64,000 nucleotides of DNA, from the NCBI RefSeq assembly GCF_030936135.1, contig NC_082637.1:4539001-4603000 (forward strand). Direction: 5' to 3'. This document shows, one piece after another, positions 11,391 to 23,735 of this stretch; positions within the stretch are counted from its first letter, which is position 1, and the number at the start of each line of letters is the position of its first letter. Source of the stretch: Gavia stellata. Taxonomy: Eukaryota; Chordata; Aves; Gaviiformes; Gaviidae. The notes beneath the pieces are model-generated. The model made no database searches. It saw only the letters and a list, made by a program, of their open reading frames with translations, and was not told the origin of the DNA. The position numbers were made by a program, and so were the translations under genes.

Positions 11391-11805
11391 CAAGGGTCTG
11401 GAGCACAAGTCTCATGAGGAGCAGCTGAGGGAACTGGGGTTGTTTAGCCTAGAAAAGAGGAGGCTGAGGGGAGACCTTATTGGTCTCGACAACTGCCTGA
11501 AAGGGGGTTGCAGAGAGGTGGGTGTTAGTCTCTTCTTCCAAGTGACAAGTGACAGGACAAGAGGAAATGGCCACAAGTTTTGTCAGGGGAGGTTTAGACT
11601 GGGTATTAGGAAAAACTTCTTCACTGAAAGGGTTGTCAGACGCTGGAACAGGCTTCCCAGGGAGGTGGTTGAGTCACCATCCCTGGAGGTATTTAAAAGA
11701 TGAGGTGCTTAGGGACATGGTTTAGTGGTGGACTTAGCAGGGTGAGGTTTACAGTTGGACTTGATGCTCTTAAAAGGTCTTTTCCAACCTAAACAGATTA
11801 TGATA
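11391..11805 (+). mobile_element. CR1 LINE 3' fragment in pseudogene intron 14
   Basis: The sequence matches the end of a CR1 retrotransposon: GGTCTGGAGCACAAGTCTCA, then the C-terminal ORF2 coding for [44 protein letters not shown] and [10 protein letters not shown], then the tail GGTCTTTTCCAACCTAAAC. It is 5' truncated, as most CR1 copies are, and its octamer tail is degenerate. It sits antisense to the EEF2-like unit. Confidence 0.93.
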
Positions 11806-12048
11806 TGTCTCAGGACCTGAACTGATCACTGCCACTCAGTTTGAGATCTTAGGGTTATGGTAAGCAGTACAGAAGTGTTAGTTCAGTGTTCAGAAGCAGT
11901 CAAAATGAGAAATTACGTTTTAGTACCTGTTAGGAAAGGAACAGGAAACAAAACATTATGTTCAGTGAAAGCCTGCACCTTTATAATAAAATTGTGCAGT
12001 TGCGGTTCCTTTATAATAAAGGCAGTTACAAAAAAAGCGTGATCTTGC

Positions 12049-12181
12049 CAAATGACTCATTTACAGGTAGGTATGCCTTGACCACAAACACTGGAGTTCC
12101 TGCCGCGTGGGATTCTTCAAAAACGTGTCCCCTTTTCCTGTTCAACACACCACAGATGCCACCAACCACTTGTTCTGGGCA
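12049..12181 (-). pseudogene. EEF2-like exon 14 (lost acceptor AG)
   Basis: The exon encodes [40 protein letters not shown] and NESF. The two bases before it (12183-12182 on the - strand) read TG, not AG. The donor reads GCAAGA, again GC instead of GT. Length 133 bases, as expected. Confidence 0.92.
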
Positions 12182-13427
12182 CAATGAAAACAAAATTCTA
12201 TCAATCACATTACGTAAAAGGAGGGGATCACCAGTTATTGAACACAGCCAGGCAGCATTGGACAATCTCTCTAGACAGCTCTCGATGTTTTTCCCATAAT
12301 GGCTCCTCACTCAAGAGGAATTTTTCTTATGTGTAACAAGTGGCTTCACATTCACTTCCAAGACATCTTTTGGAAGCTCTGCCTAACTTCTCTGCCTCAT
12401 GTGACTGTGAAGTTTCCAATTACTGCCTATACTGACTGTACCAGATTGTAGTTTACATACACAAAGTTAGGCAAAAGTGCCTATGCTCAGGGAATTACCT
12501 TCAGCAATCCTTGGGCACAAGAAAGCAGAGTCCTCTAGTGTTTTGTAATAAATGCATTTACTACAGGATGCAAATTTTACACAAACAGGATCTCACCATA
12601 CCTTATCTTAGAACTTACAACATGGCTGACAAGCACTCTGGTAAAGACTACTTTAAAAACCACAACTGCTTAGAAACGTACCACTAAGGCTGCAAAACTC
12701 CCCTGCTTTGTCACCATAGGTCTCACGAGTCATTGAGGTAAAAAAAACAATCTCCATTTTGCTGTTTTGTCCTTACTTGCACTCATTTTCTTCAGCCCTC
12801 ATGGCTAAGACATTTTTTAAGCAACTGCGCTGGTAGATTTCCTGCCCACCACCCAGCACCGTAGTCTGGAATTAATTTTTAAAGCAGGTTTTAAATCTTC
12901 CAATTGCTTTTAAGACAGTTAAGACAAATTGGTATGTGAATAGCTGTACTTGGTGATAAATAAATACTTTTAGCATGGAACATATTTTCCAGGCTCTTTC
13001 ATGGAAGAATTTAATTTATCAAGAAAATGCAGTTATTCAAAGGACAGAAGTTAATATTTAAACATTAACAAAAAAGCTTATTGGGGGGGGGGGAAAAATC
13101 CTTGCTGCTCTTTCTGGTTATTTAGGACACCCATTGTTTGTTCTCCTGAATGTTTACAGTGACAGAAAGAAAGGAGGGGAAAAAGAAAAAACCCAAGTCA
13201 TAACTTCCCCAAAAGTACTGGCAATTCATAAAGAACAGCATAACTCACCTCCCCACCTACATTTTGCTGTTTCCATTTAACCTTTTCCTAACTTTGGAAT
13301 GGAAAACCTGTCCTCAAACAAAGTCTTTGCATCACTGATCTAAAGGACATAGAACAGAGCCATCATGGTTTCTCGGAAGAGAATGTGGAAACACGATTAT
13401 AGATCTGTTGCATCTCTGTTGTTGTCT

Positions 13428-13488
13428 TAGTTAACGGTTGGACTTGATGATCTTAAGGGTCTTTTCCAACCTAAATGATTCTATGATC
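13428..13488 (+). mobile_element. CR1 3' tail, very short
   Basis: About 60 bases: GGTTGGACTTGATGATCTTA, then GGTCTTTTCCAACCTAAATG and ATTCTATGAT, the CR1 3' end with its octamer motif. It ends about 25 bases from exon 13 of the pseudogene, next to that exon's donor, in antisense orientation. Confidence 0.85.
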
Positions 13489-13513
13489 TCATGTATAATA
13501 CCCTGTTGCATAC

Positions 13514-13678
13514 CTGTATTTCTGCCAGACAGATGGGTGCCGTAAGAGCAGAGGCACACAGAACCCTCCTCGCAGCAGGAACGACTTGCCCACCACCACG
13601 GTGAATAGCATCAGCGTGCAGAGTGACATCATGGATATCAAAATGACCACCTCTCATGTTCTCCTCACACAAGACACA
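13514..13678 (-). pseudogene. EEF2-like exon 13 (diphthamide loop)
   Basis: The exon is open, 55 codons. It encodes [20 protein letters not shown] and [16 protein letters not shown], so the histidine that becomes diphthamide in eEF2 (IHRGGGQ) is kept. An in-frame loss of six codons removes the QPRLME segment, leaving [11 protein letters not shown]. The acceptor is CTGCAG and the donor is GTATGC. Confidence 0.93.
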
Positions 13679-14088
13679 CTGCAGTATTAAAAGGGGAAAA
13701 ACAAAGGTGTGATACTACTCAGGTGTTTCTAAGATACGAACCTTCACTCGGCAGGAGTCTGGCGTGATTTTAGTTACTCACGCTGATGCCGAACAGTTAC
13801 ATTTGGACCAAGGCAGTGTACGCTATACACACAGCAAAGTCCTTCTAGGAAGGACTCAAATACTCCTCTAGCGTTTGAGAACTTGCACTTGGAACAAACA
13901 TTAAAATACCCACAGAGAACAATGTGTTCATTACACAGGTTGAGTGACATACGTTCTTCAGCAGGGACAAACTCCAACTAGCCCATTACCCTGTTCTTAT
14001 CAGTTATCGAGAGTTTCTAAAGTTTTCACATGAATAGAGCTCAAATACATTTCAGTAACACAAATACAACATACAGAACTACACTTGC

Positions 14089-14442
14089 CTCTTTTATAGC
14101 CCACTGGAAACCAGCAACAATGCTGTCTTTGATTTAATTTAGATACTGGACACCTTTCGTGATGTCAACTAAGTTATTTGGACCGGTACCATCAGGTCCA
14201 AAGCACCAAATCTTATGAGCCTCAGACACATCCCACTCGTATTTCTCTGCCAGGTAACGCACACACTGCTTCAGTTCTTGATGGGAACTGACTTCCCTTT
14301 TGTCTATGTCCTCTGCCAGGCCACTGGGAAAGGGTCAAGCATTCATATACAGCCTGTTGTGTTTGTTGGGAGATTTGGATAAGCACGCCTGGCTCGACTC
14401 TTCACCAACTGTCTTATGGTAAGATACAACTGGGTCTGATTT
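14089..14442 (-). pseudogene. EEF2-like exon 12 (two nonsense codons, GC donor)
   Basis: The exon encodes [33 protein letters not shown], then TGA (14335-14337, Arg in eEF2), then [39 protein letters not shown] and [10 protein letters not shown], then TAA (14134-14136, Glu in eEF2). It ends KDSIVAGFQWAIKE. The length of 354 bases is unchanged. The donor is GCAAGT, a GC-AG type. Confidence 0.93.
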
Positions 14443-14884
14443 CTGTCAAGTAGTTCAAAGACAAAAAATTCCCAAGTACAAAGCTGATCATTTCCACATA
14501 CCGATCAAATGCCATTCAATAAACTGCGGCTTCTTCTCCTAAGGCAGCGTGTTAATGGCAGGTTCACTCAGTCATGCAGGCGTGCTCTGCCAGCTTCATC
14601 AAGAGAAACAACAACTTTTTCAGTAGCGCATCTGCTGTTACCATCATTGTTCAAGTTAGTTTTCCTGTTCACTGGATTTTCTTCACATCTCTAATTCTAA
14701 GCTCTTTCAATGAACTAATAAAGAATTCCTTTTATTACTTAATCGCTTGGTCTCCTACAAAGCTTCAAATTGCTTTAAGGAAGTTGCTTTAAGGAAACCA
14801 ACAACAGCAGATCAAGATGATATTTTCAAAGGTTAATATTTAGTCACATTCCATACACTGCAGTCCACAAAAATTCTTGAATAC

Positions 14885-14993
14885 CTTAATTGGAATACAA
14901 GCATGATCTCCCTCCAGATCTTTTAAGGCAAATTTCTAGATGCAGCTCCCCTGCTCCAGCAGGGATGTGTTCACTAGACTCTTCGATAAGATG
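14885..14993 (-). pseudogene. EEF2-like exon 11 (frameshifted)
   Basis: The exon is recognised from [13 protein letters not shown] and DHACIPIK, read across frames. The opening codons are scrambled and an extra A (CTTAAAAGAT) breaks the frame. It is 109 bases long where 108 are expected. The acceptor is TTTCTAG and the donor is GTATTC. Confidence 0.88.
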
Positions 14994-15476
14994 CTAGAAA
15001 AGGAAATAGTAGGGATTAAACACTTCAAGAAAGTATTAACAGAAACACACACAGACTAAATCAGAAAAATTTCAGATACCAAAACTGCACAACCCCAAAT
15101 ATTCAAAATTCTAACAAATTATCATCTCTACATTGTTTCCAGGAGTGCTCCAGAATGAATCTCACCAACAAAACCGGGTACTCTCACATTAAACATAGTT
15201 CCTGTCCTACTGAGGTATTGGAGCATTAAAAAAGCGTAAGGGAAAGTACTGCTCAAAAACCCAACACTAATTGCTGCGGAGTTCATGTTTTTCCTCAGGA
15301 TCTTCCTATTCAAACGCTGACTGAACTTACTGCTATTTATCTTGTGTTAGCTCCGACAATCACAGCTGAAAACTGTTTTGAGCCTATAGCCATGCCATTA
15401 TATCACATAAAGAGCTCTCTGTGAATAAAGTTGAATGCTTTGGGTATCGCACTGCAAACCTGTAACTCTAAAGCTA

Positions 15477-15760
<284 letters not shown>

Positions 15761-16019
15761 CTTACAAAGACAGACGGTGAGCAGCAATCCTTGAAGACTT
15801 GTTTTATCCCCAGTATTTCCAAAAAGCTAAGCCTTTTCACACAAAGGAAAATTTCCTATTATTGGCCTATAATCCCTCTGGATTACTGATTATTAAACAG
15901 GAAAAGACAACTCTTATAAAGAAATATAATCTCCATTTCATTAGGATTCCAAGAACTAAAAGCAAGCATTTGTTTTTGCATGCATTGCTATTCAAAAGAA
16001 ATACACTATTTCCATCTAC

Positions 16020-16215
16020 CTTTGAACGGGTTTTAGGTAAAGATCTTCTTTCTTGCGAGGTCTGTAGTTTGGTCCCATGATTCGAACTTGCCGTCCAGTA
16101 GAAACAATACCAAAGAAAATTCACCCAAAGGCGTAGAAACGCCCCTTATCAGATGTGGGGACCGTTTTGGAAATATACATCATCAGAGGGCTTTTGGGAT
16201 CACAGTTTTTGACAC
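16020..16215 (-). pseudogene. EEF2-like exon 9 (nonsense codon)
   Basis: The exon encodes [20 protein letters not shown] and GRFYAFG, then TGA at 16121-16123 where eEF2 has Arg (FGRVFSG), probably CGA to TGA by CpG decay. After it the frame continues with [13 protein letters not shown] and [12 protein letters not shown]. Length 196 bases, as expected. Confidence 0.93.
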
Positions 16216-17589
16216 CTGCAATAAAATATGTATCTGCATCAGACACATTTTCTGTGAGACTTCAAAACTTAGAACTATATACACACAATTCCCAAAATTC
16301 AGTGAACCTTATTAACAGCTTCTCTCTTTTTCAGTCAGTAAAGGACAAATGTGTGCGGACAGATGAATTATACCTATGGTAGCTATCAAAGATTCTTTGT
16401 TAAGGTAATGAATCATCACCACTGTTGTTTCTTTCAATACTGAGACCTCTGTGGGTACTTATTCCCTGCTTGCCCAAGCTTCCCTCTTCTCGTAACAGGT
16501 TCCATGATATCAATAAATCTCTGCTAATATGACCTAGTCCCAGGAAAAGTTTTGTATAGGGGGATTTAAAGATACCCTGTGATCCATTAGAATCCAGAAG
16601 ATAAAATACAGTGCTAGAAGTTTGCGTCCTCAGTGATCATATTGCTGATATGGTCAGAAGCAGGACCTTTAACAGAAGTCCTGTTCCAGTTTTGTGAGAA
16701 AGAGTTAACAGTTTATTAGAGGATTAAACACATGTGCCATCACAGATAAGCTTCTGCTAATACTGGACTTGAAAATTACTTCAAATGTGATTTATTGATT
16801 TCAACAATTGTGCATTTCTGAGGGAAGTGACAAATCTACACAAATCCAAAAAATGCAGATCCTCTTGAAAATACTCAAGTTAATGATCATATTACAGACC
16901 ATCATATTACAGACAAATTCTTCAAAGCTTAACTCCTTCCTATGCATGTCAGACCAACGGCCCTGTATCAGATTCAGATTCAGCTATTTGCTCTTTATTT
17001 AGTCATGATCTCAGCCACCCCTTCAGACAACCGGGAGATGGTTCCATTTTCTACCAGATTTTTGTCTTCCACCTTTAAGGTTGAATCAGAGAACAGTCAC
17101 AACATGTCAGCTACCAGGGGACATGTTAGAAGTGTTTGAAAGTGAAGTATCTTGTTATGATTCTGACTGTGACTGAGGAGAAATCACAGGATTCATTAGG
17201 AGACCATAATGAAAGCTACAGAGAGAATGAGGGTAATGAACTTGCTGCTCCATCCGTCTCTTACAGTTTATGCAAAGGCTGGTACATACCATATTCCTGC
17301 TCATCTCAACCACACGTTCTCCGAATCTAAAATAAATACAATGTGGTTTCACACACATCAGCATCCCACATATAAGGACATAAAACAAGTTTTATGTGTC
17401 GTACCCCAAGGCTTTTCCTTTGCTTTCTTACTTTCTGTAATACCCTGCTCAACAGAGTCCCAAATTAGTAATTATCATTGTAACACAGAAACTTAGTCCA
17501 AATCCATTTTAAGCAGTTTTACTCATCTGTGCACTAGGGGTGCTGTATTTTTGACAGTGCCTGGTAAGCTGGGAAATTTTTTTTTTTAC

Positions 17590-17728
17590 CCATAGCAGCT
17601 TCATCATCAGGTGGCCCCTCATAAAGAAGGTCACAGTGGTATTTTTGTGCTGTTACAGGGAAAAGTAGATGAATGGCGATCATCTGAAGCAAGGCATCTC
17701 CAGCAGGCAGCCAGCGGCGCATCATGGC
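17590..17728 (-). pseudogene. EEF2-like exon 8
   Basis: The exon is open, 46 codons plus one base. It encodes [40 protein letters not shown] and AAMG. The acceptor is GTCCTAG and the donor is GTAAAAAAAA, a run of A after the GT. Confidence 0.92.
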
Positions 17729-18851
17729 CTAGGACCCAAAATTCACGTTGTAATTAAAATTTGTTTCAACAAACATAATAACTGACCCCCAAATAAACCT
17801 TTTGGATAGCATGTAGAAGGCTACGCCTAGGGATGCAATGTAAAAAGTCCTGACAGCCATTTAAATTTTCCCTACGGCTACTTAAATCTTGTTAAAGGCT
17901 ATGAGTAAAATACGTATCTAGAACAGGCAACTTGAACATAACCCTATGTTTGAATTACTGAAAACCAACACTCCTTGCATTCTTCTTTTCCTTGGGTTAG
18001 TGACTTACATTTCAACACAAAGGTTAGGATTCTTTTCTGCCTACAACAGATGACAATAGTAGAAAGAAAAAGGTCCATGAATAGTCATATTTTATGGCTG
18101 TATCTTTCATATATGGAAGATAAGAATAAAACCAAATCTTTTATTAAATCTCTGGCCATTTGCCACAGTGATGCGGTTGGATTTCCCTTCTCCAGCGATT
18201 ATTTCAAGAAGTTTCCACATGTATCCCTGAGCCCCCTTTTCATGTGGGTTTTAATATATCTGAGGAGAACACAAGTTAGCACAGGAACTGGGCAGTTTCT
18301 TAAAAAATCTCTGCTTTTAACATTCAGTGCTGCATAGAAAGCGATCACGCGCTTTCAGATATTCTTCTTCAAAAGGTTGACTGGAATTCAGCAGTGTTCT
18401 TGAATAAATTGGAATTTGTGAGAGCCAACCAGAAACCATGTTTCTGATTACACAGCCAGAGCATGCATGTGCAGCAACAGACACTTTGTACTAGCATTGC
18501 ATTTACACCTTGAGAAGAGGGAGAGAGGCAGTATTGGTGGGTTTTTTCATGTATGAAATAAAATTTTTCTCCCTTTTCTTAAATCAAACCAGGTATGTCT
18601 TTTGTATGCTGCAACCCACTTAAGTCCTGTTAGCTCTCTAGCAAATTCAGTGCAACACATTACCAAGCACCTTATTTCAAATCATGGCATTCCTGACGCA
18701 CAAATAAACCATTGGCCAGATTATAAAAAGACAATTCATGTATGTTTCTGTGAATTTTAGAAACACCTGAAAGACTGTTCTCCTTACACAGCTCAAGGGT
18801 AAGAAATGCTACCATGCTGGCAATTCTAATGAAGTATAAAGACCAAGTTAC

Positions 18852-18964
18852 CTCAAGAAGGGGTTTTCCCCTCTATCTCGATCTTCAATGTCTAGCTTGG
18901 TGTCACGTTTCTCTATTAGTTTGGCTGCCTCTTCCTTCTTAAAATTCATAATGGCATCAAAGAT
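18852..18964 (-). pseudogene. EEF2-like exon 7 (net one-base deletion)
   Basis: The exon encodes [19 protein letters not shown] and [10 protein letters not shown], after which one base is missing (113 bases where 114 are expected). The PLLK end is therefore read out of frame. The acceptor is TTTCAG and the donor is GTAACT. Confidence 0.9.
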
Positions 18965-19443
18965 CTGAAACAAGTTTATCGTGACTGGAGTAAGTAATGT
19001 AACAGAAACAGGTTTTGCTTATTATTTATCTGAAACATGCTGTACATCTGAAAACACTCTGGTTTCTCTGTTCTGGGCTTTTGTTTGAGAAACTATTCGC
19101 AAGGATCATACAGCTCAAGATTCACAAATTATATCAAATGCTTCTAATTCCAAAGTAAATTCCAAATTCTTATCAGAAGAGGTTCATACAAGATGCATAA
19201 ATCTTTAATCTAATGATATGCAGAATATGTTATTGCAGTGAACAGACCATTCAGATTTGCTGCCTTCTACTTCTGTCCCACCTTTTGCACACTGTTCTTA
19301 TACTGCAGAATTTTTCTAGTCTCTACAGAAAGTATGGACACACTTTATAAGAGGGATGGCTTTCCTAAGAGCTAATCTGCTAAACTAAAAAAAAGTCTCC
19401 CTCTACACCCCTGCAATCAAATCAAGACAGAGTATTGCATTAC

Positions 19444-19549
19444 CTTAAAGACAGGATCCAGAACTAGCTGGCAAAATGTCCTTGGCAACTTCCTTCCATC
19501 TGGGCTAGTGGCTGATCTGCTGAATTTCCCAATTGCTGGATCAAAATAT
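19444..19549 (-). pseudogene. EEF2-like exon 6
   Basis: An intact 106-base exon encodes [19 protein letters not shown] and [16 protein letters not shown]. The acceptor is ATCTTTAG and the donor is GTAATG. It is one of the best preserved exons. Confidence 0.92.
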
Positions 19550-20523
19550 CTAAAGATGTTTATTTTTACTTATCCAGTTTGAACTTGAGGAGTATCCACT
19601 TCTCCTGCAAATTTCCACTTAGTTATTTGTAAAAGAAAACTTTGTAAAGTTTCACATTTAAGCAGAGATTAAAATAGCAGAAGAGTGGCTAATCCTTATT
19701 TGAATGTAGCAATAACTGTTAGATGTTTGGAGAGGCAAGGGATTGCTTTTTGTTTGTTTAGGCTTTTGAGGTTTTTTACTACACTTAAATACACTGACTT
19801 CAACATGCATTTTTAGGCTTTTACAGGGAATTAAGCATTGTAAGCAAAGCTGATGCCAAGAATTCTCTTACTCCACCCTGTTATCTATAACTGTCTTTTG
19901 AAGCCTTGCTAAAATCATTTAAATACCGTACAAGATAAATCTTGGAGCACCCTGTAAGCTAAATGAGTCAAGGTAGGTTAATTTATTATAAGGCATCAGA
20001 ATACAAGCAAATATATTGAGCTTTCGCACATGTATAAAGCATTCAGTTAATAGCAAGTTGTGTACACATCTAATAGGAAATTAACTCCATTGTTTGTGAG
20101 ATACAATTTAAAGGTTCATTAAATTCACATAAATACTCATTGGTATCAAAAGACCGGATTTGGTCCATAGTCTTGTGTTGCGTATTAATTTTAGCTATGC
20201 AGTTCAATAAAGGCATTTATGTTCTGAAGTTCTGAGAGTGAATCTTCTCTCTCTGCTCTGATGGAGCAGGTTATCAGAACTCACCATAGAAGGCACATGC
20301 AGCATATCTGCATTACAAGCAATTGCCTCTCTCAGATACATAAATATTTTTGTTGTAAGAGTTACAAACTCATGTCTGTAACTAGCTTTCTAAGCTGCCT
20401 ATGAAAGCTTAGTTTTACAGAAGCACAAACTCAACATGCACTGGTATGCATCACTGATACCCTTAGAGCGTCACTGTGGTATCTAAGCATGTATCTACAT
20501 TCATTCCATGCGTACCATGTTAC

Positions 20524-20705
20524 TTATCACCCCAGAGTTTTTTCATTGTATCTTCTACTTTCTTTGAACGCTCATCTGGAGGGAGTTGTGCTTTTTCACC
20601 TTTGGCAGCAAATTTGGTTACACACATCTCAGCAAACTGTTTCAGAGTAAACGCCCAGCCATGCAGACCAGAGCCAAACCCAATAGTACCAATAACCGGA
20701 TAAAT
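20524..20705 (-). pseudogene. EEF2-like exon 5
   Basis: The exon is open, 60 codons plus two bases. It encodes [27 protein letters not shown] and KKLWGDK. The acceptor is TTTTAAAG and the donor GTAACA is weak. The first residues, IYPVIG, replace eEF2 IDPVLG. Confidence 0.92.
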
Positions 20706-21997
20706 CTTTAAAAGGGGAAAAAGTTAAAAGGGGAAAAAAAAGTGATTGCATTTCACAAAGCACCGATTTGAAATCTATCAATCGCTTTCAATGACAGGTA
20801 GCATCAGTGAAGATGCCAAATATTTTCTGGAACACAGAACAAGGAAATATTTCCCCTAAAATGGGTCTATTGAATACTACCTTGAAGCAAGAACCTTACT
20901 TTGTCCCACATGGTGAAAATATTTGTAACAAAGGCTAAAATAAAAACTTCAGAAATATATTTGTGAAGTGCTAAGTAGGATTTGAAGGATTATGACTTTG
21001 TAAGGAATATTAACTGAATTGTTAGTGAACTTTCTCTGGAAATTAAAACATGGGTGGCTCATTCCTGCCACACAGATAAAACTGGTCTGACTTAAGAATG
21101 GCTGAGATTCATGGAGTATAAGAATCAGAATACAATCCTAGCCGAGTCCTTTGTTCCAATAACTAGATTAAACTGCAGTCAATTTTAGCCATAAAACAAG
21201 CTAGTACAGGATGATCACATTTAAATAAAGGGACACAGGTCTGAAAAGTCTGGTGAGAAGGTCTGTCTTGTAGCTATTTGGTGGAGAAAATAATATCTGA
21301 AGCAGCCTGATTCTGACAATTCCTTACTCTAACAGCTGGACCACCAGAGACTTGTAGTTGACTTTGGTTTTTTTATTTTACAGTTCTCAGCTGCAATATA
21401 GGAAATACTATCTGTCTTTCTAGTTTCAAACCATCCCTCCAGAGATATCCAGCATCTTATGACATAATTAGTGATAGAATAAGAGAGACCTATATCTTCA
21501 GATCAGAAAAGAGAACATTAAGTATCTTATCAGACAGGAATAGCAGGAAGGCCACGTTTCTGGTTGTGTAAGTGACATAAGCAGCAAAGTCAGGCACGGA
21601 AAGCTAATCTTCTGGCTTCTGGTTCTTTGCCTTAAATTTCAAACCATAGCTTCCCTTCAGCAGTTTGCCCCAGGCAAATGTCTGACATTTGATGTTTGAA
21701 TGACACTGAGCAACTGCCTTGAGGTTACACATTTTGTTAGTGAGAAAGTATCACTAGAGGATGATCTGTTTTGTGAATTCTCTCCTCTCTCCTAGTTGCT
21801 TTCGCTCCCCAGTTGGTTGGTCTGAAATAATATACCCAAAAGTATGAAAGAGTGGGGGTGGAAGGGGACTGAAGAATGGCTCCTTCAGGTTGGCCAGAGA
21901 CCTGAACTGCCATAAGTGTATGCAATCGTTTCATATCAAGGCTGGTATTCTCCAAAATAGGATTTCAACCACAGCAAAGTTTTAAAGTTTTCTTTAC

Positions 21998-22202
<205 letters not shown>

Positions 22203-22652
22203 TTAAAAAATATAAGCACAATTAAAACATGTATTATATATATGGGCGAGATCTCTCATCTACTTTGTACAGTGGTGACTGGGAAATTCAAACTGGGAAT
22301 TTGGTGGTAGTCTCAGTGCTCTCTGAAACCACCATTACTCAGTTGCATGTATCACTCCATTTTCTAACTGAAGGAGAAGAATGACAGGCAGCTCCTTGCC
22401 CTAGGATTTTACTGAAAAATTGACTTTATTTCCTCAGTTACTCTACATTCAACCTGCAAGCTGGTTACAAAGTGGATATAATCCTCTAAGATACAGGAAA
22501 GGCCATGGGCTAAGACTGCAAATCAGAATTCATACCATTAGAAATTAAACTTTCAGAGAAAGAAGCTTCTTCCATCACTCATAATTTTTTTTTTCTTAAG
22601 AGGAAGAACATAAAATACACTGAGGTCTCTCTAATTAGAAAAGCACGCTTAC

Positions 22653-22834
22653 CTGAAACACAGTCAACCACAACAAGGGCACCATCAGTGACACGGAGAG
22701 CTGCTCTAACTTCAGAGGAGAAATCAACATGTGCAGGGGAGTCAATTAAGTTAATAAGAAAACCTGAACCATCCCTACACCGTTTGATGAAGGCCAAGTC
22801 GTTGTCTGAGAGTTCAGAATACATGGAAATTGCC
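22653..22834 (-). pseudogene. EEF2-like exon 3 (damaged G3 motif)
   Basis: The acceptor is TCTTACAG and the donor is GTAAGC. The frame is open and encodes [31 protein letters not shown] and [17 protein letters not shown]. The DxxG glycine of the G3 box (DSPGH in eEF2) is Ala here, a change expected to disable GTP-dependent switching. Confidence 0.93.
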
Positions 22835-23520
22835 CTGTAAGAGAAGATAGTTCATTTTGATAATTTAATAATGTTTCACAATTTGCTGATTTTAAAATTT
22901 GCGTTGGTCAGGCAACTATACCTGCTCTATTACAGTGCCAATATTTCTTGATGTACTTAAAGGAAAAAACACAAGAAGACTTCAATATTTCAATTTCTAA
23001 AGTTCTTAGGATCTAAAAGTCTGCTTTGAGTGTATTTTTTTTTATTCTTATTCAAAACCAACACCTCAAGATAGTAGTCAAAGCCTAATATCACTGTCAG
23101 ACACTTGTACAGTCATGCTCCAAATCACTTTACAACTTGTTAACTTTGCAGTTGCACACATCAAAGACAGAGGCAATAATAACGAGACAGAGCCCACCAC
23201 AGTGCTTGGAGGAACAGGGTATTAGTCTGTAAGCAATCCAATAAAAACAAAGGTTACTACTAAGAATCTTTCTGAAAGCATCTTTCTCCATAGGGAGAAG
23301 CGGGTAAGAATGGTTGCTAGGTATCACTTAAAAGCTCTACTCCAATATTGCCCAGATTGCACTCTGAAGACTGTGAACTTCTGTTCTGTAATGCACAGCT
23401 TGATTCACATGTCAACTTAAAAAAAGATCTGACAAGAGGCAAGGCTTTCAGCAGACCATTTTTCTGTCTTCAGACTACAAAGAAAGAAAGAAAAAAAGAA
23501 AGATACAAACAAATTCTTAC

Positions 23521-23735
23521 ATAGACTTGATTGTGATACATCTTTCTTGCTCACCTTTCCATGTCTCTGTCAATTGCGTTTCTATGGCTCTGGCTGAAGC
23601 AATGATGCCCGCTTTACACACCAAGGAGTCTGTCAAGGTAGATTTGCCATGATCAACATGAGCAATCACAGACGTATTCCTAATATGGGACTTCTTGCCC
23701 ATGATTGCTTGGATCTCATCTACTATGAAGTTCAC
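23521..23735 (-). pseudogene. EEF2-like exon 2 (P-loop)
   Basis: The acceptor is CATCCAG and the donor is GTAAGA. The exon encodes [15 protein letters not shown] and then the intact G1/P-loop AHVDHGKST and [14 protein letters not shown]. The switch I segment is eroded ([15 protein letters not shown] where eEF2 has [15 protein letters not shown]). It is open throughout, with 71 codons plus two bases, the expected length. Confidence 0.93.

Noticed and set aside
11440..11703. 87-codon frame starting [15 protein letters not shown]
   Set aside because: It is the C-terminus of CR1 ORF2, not a host gene.
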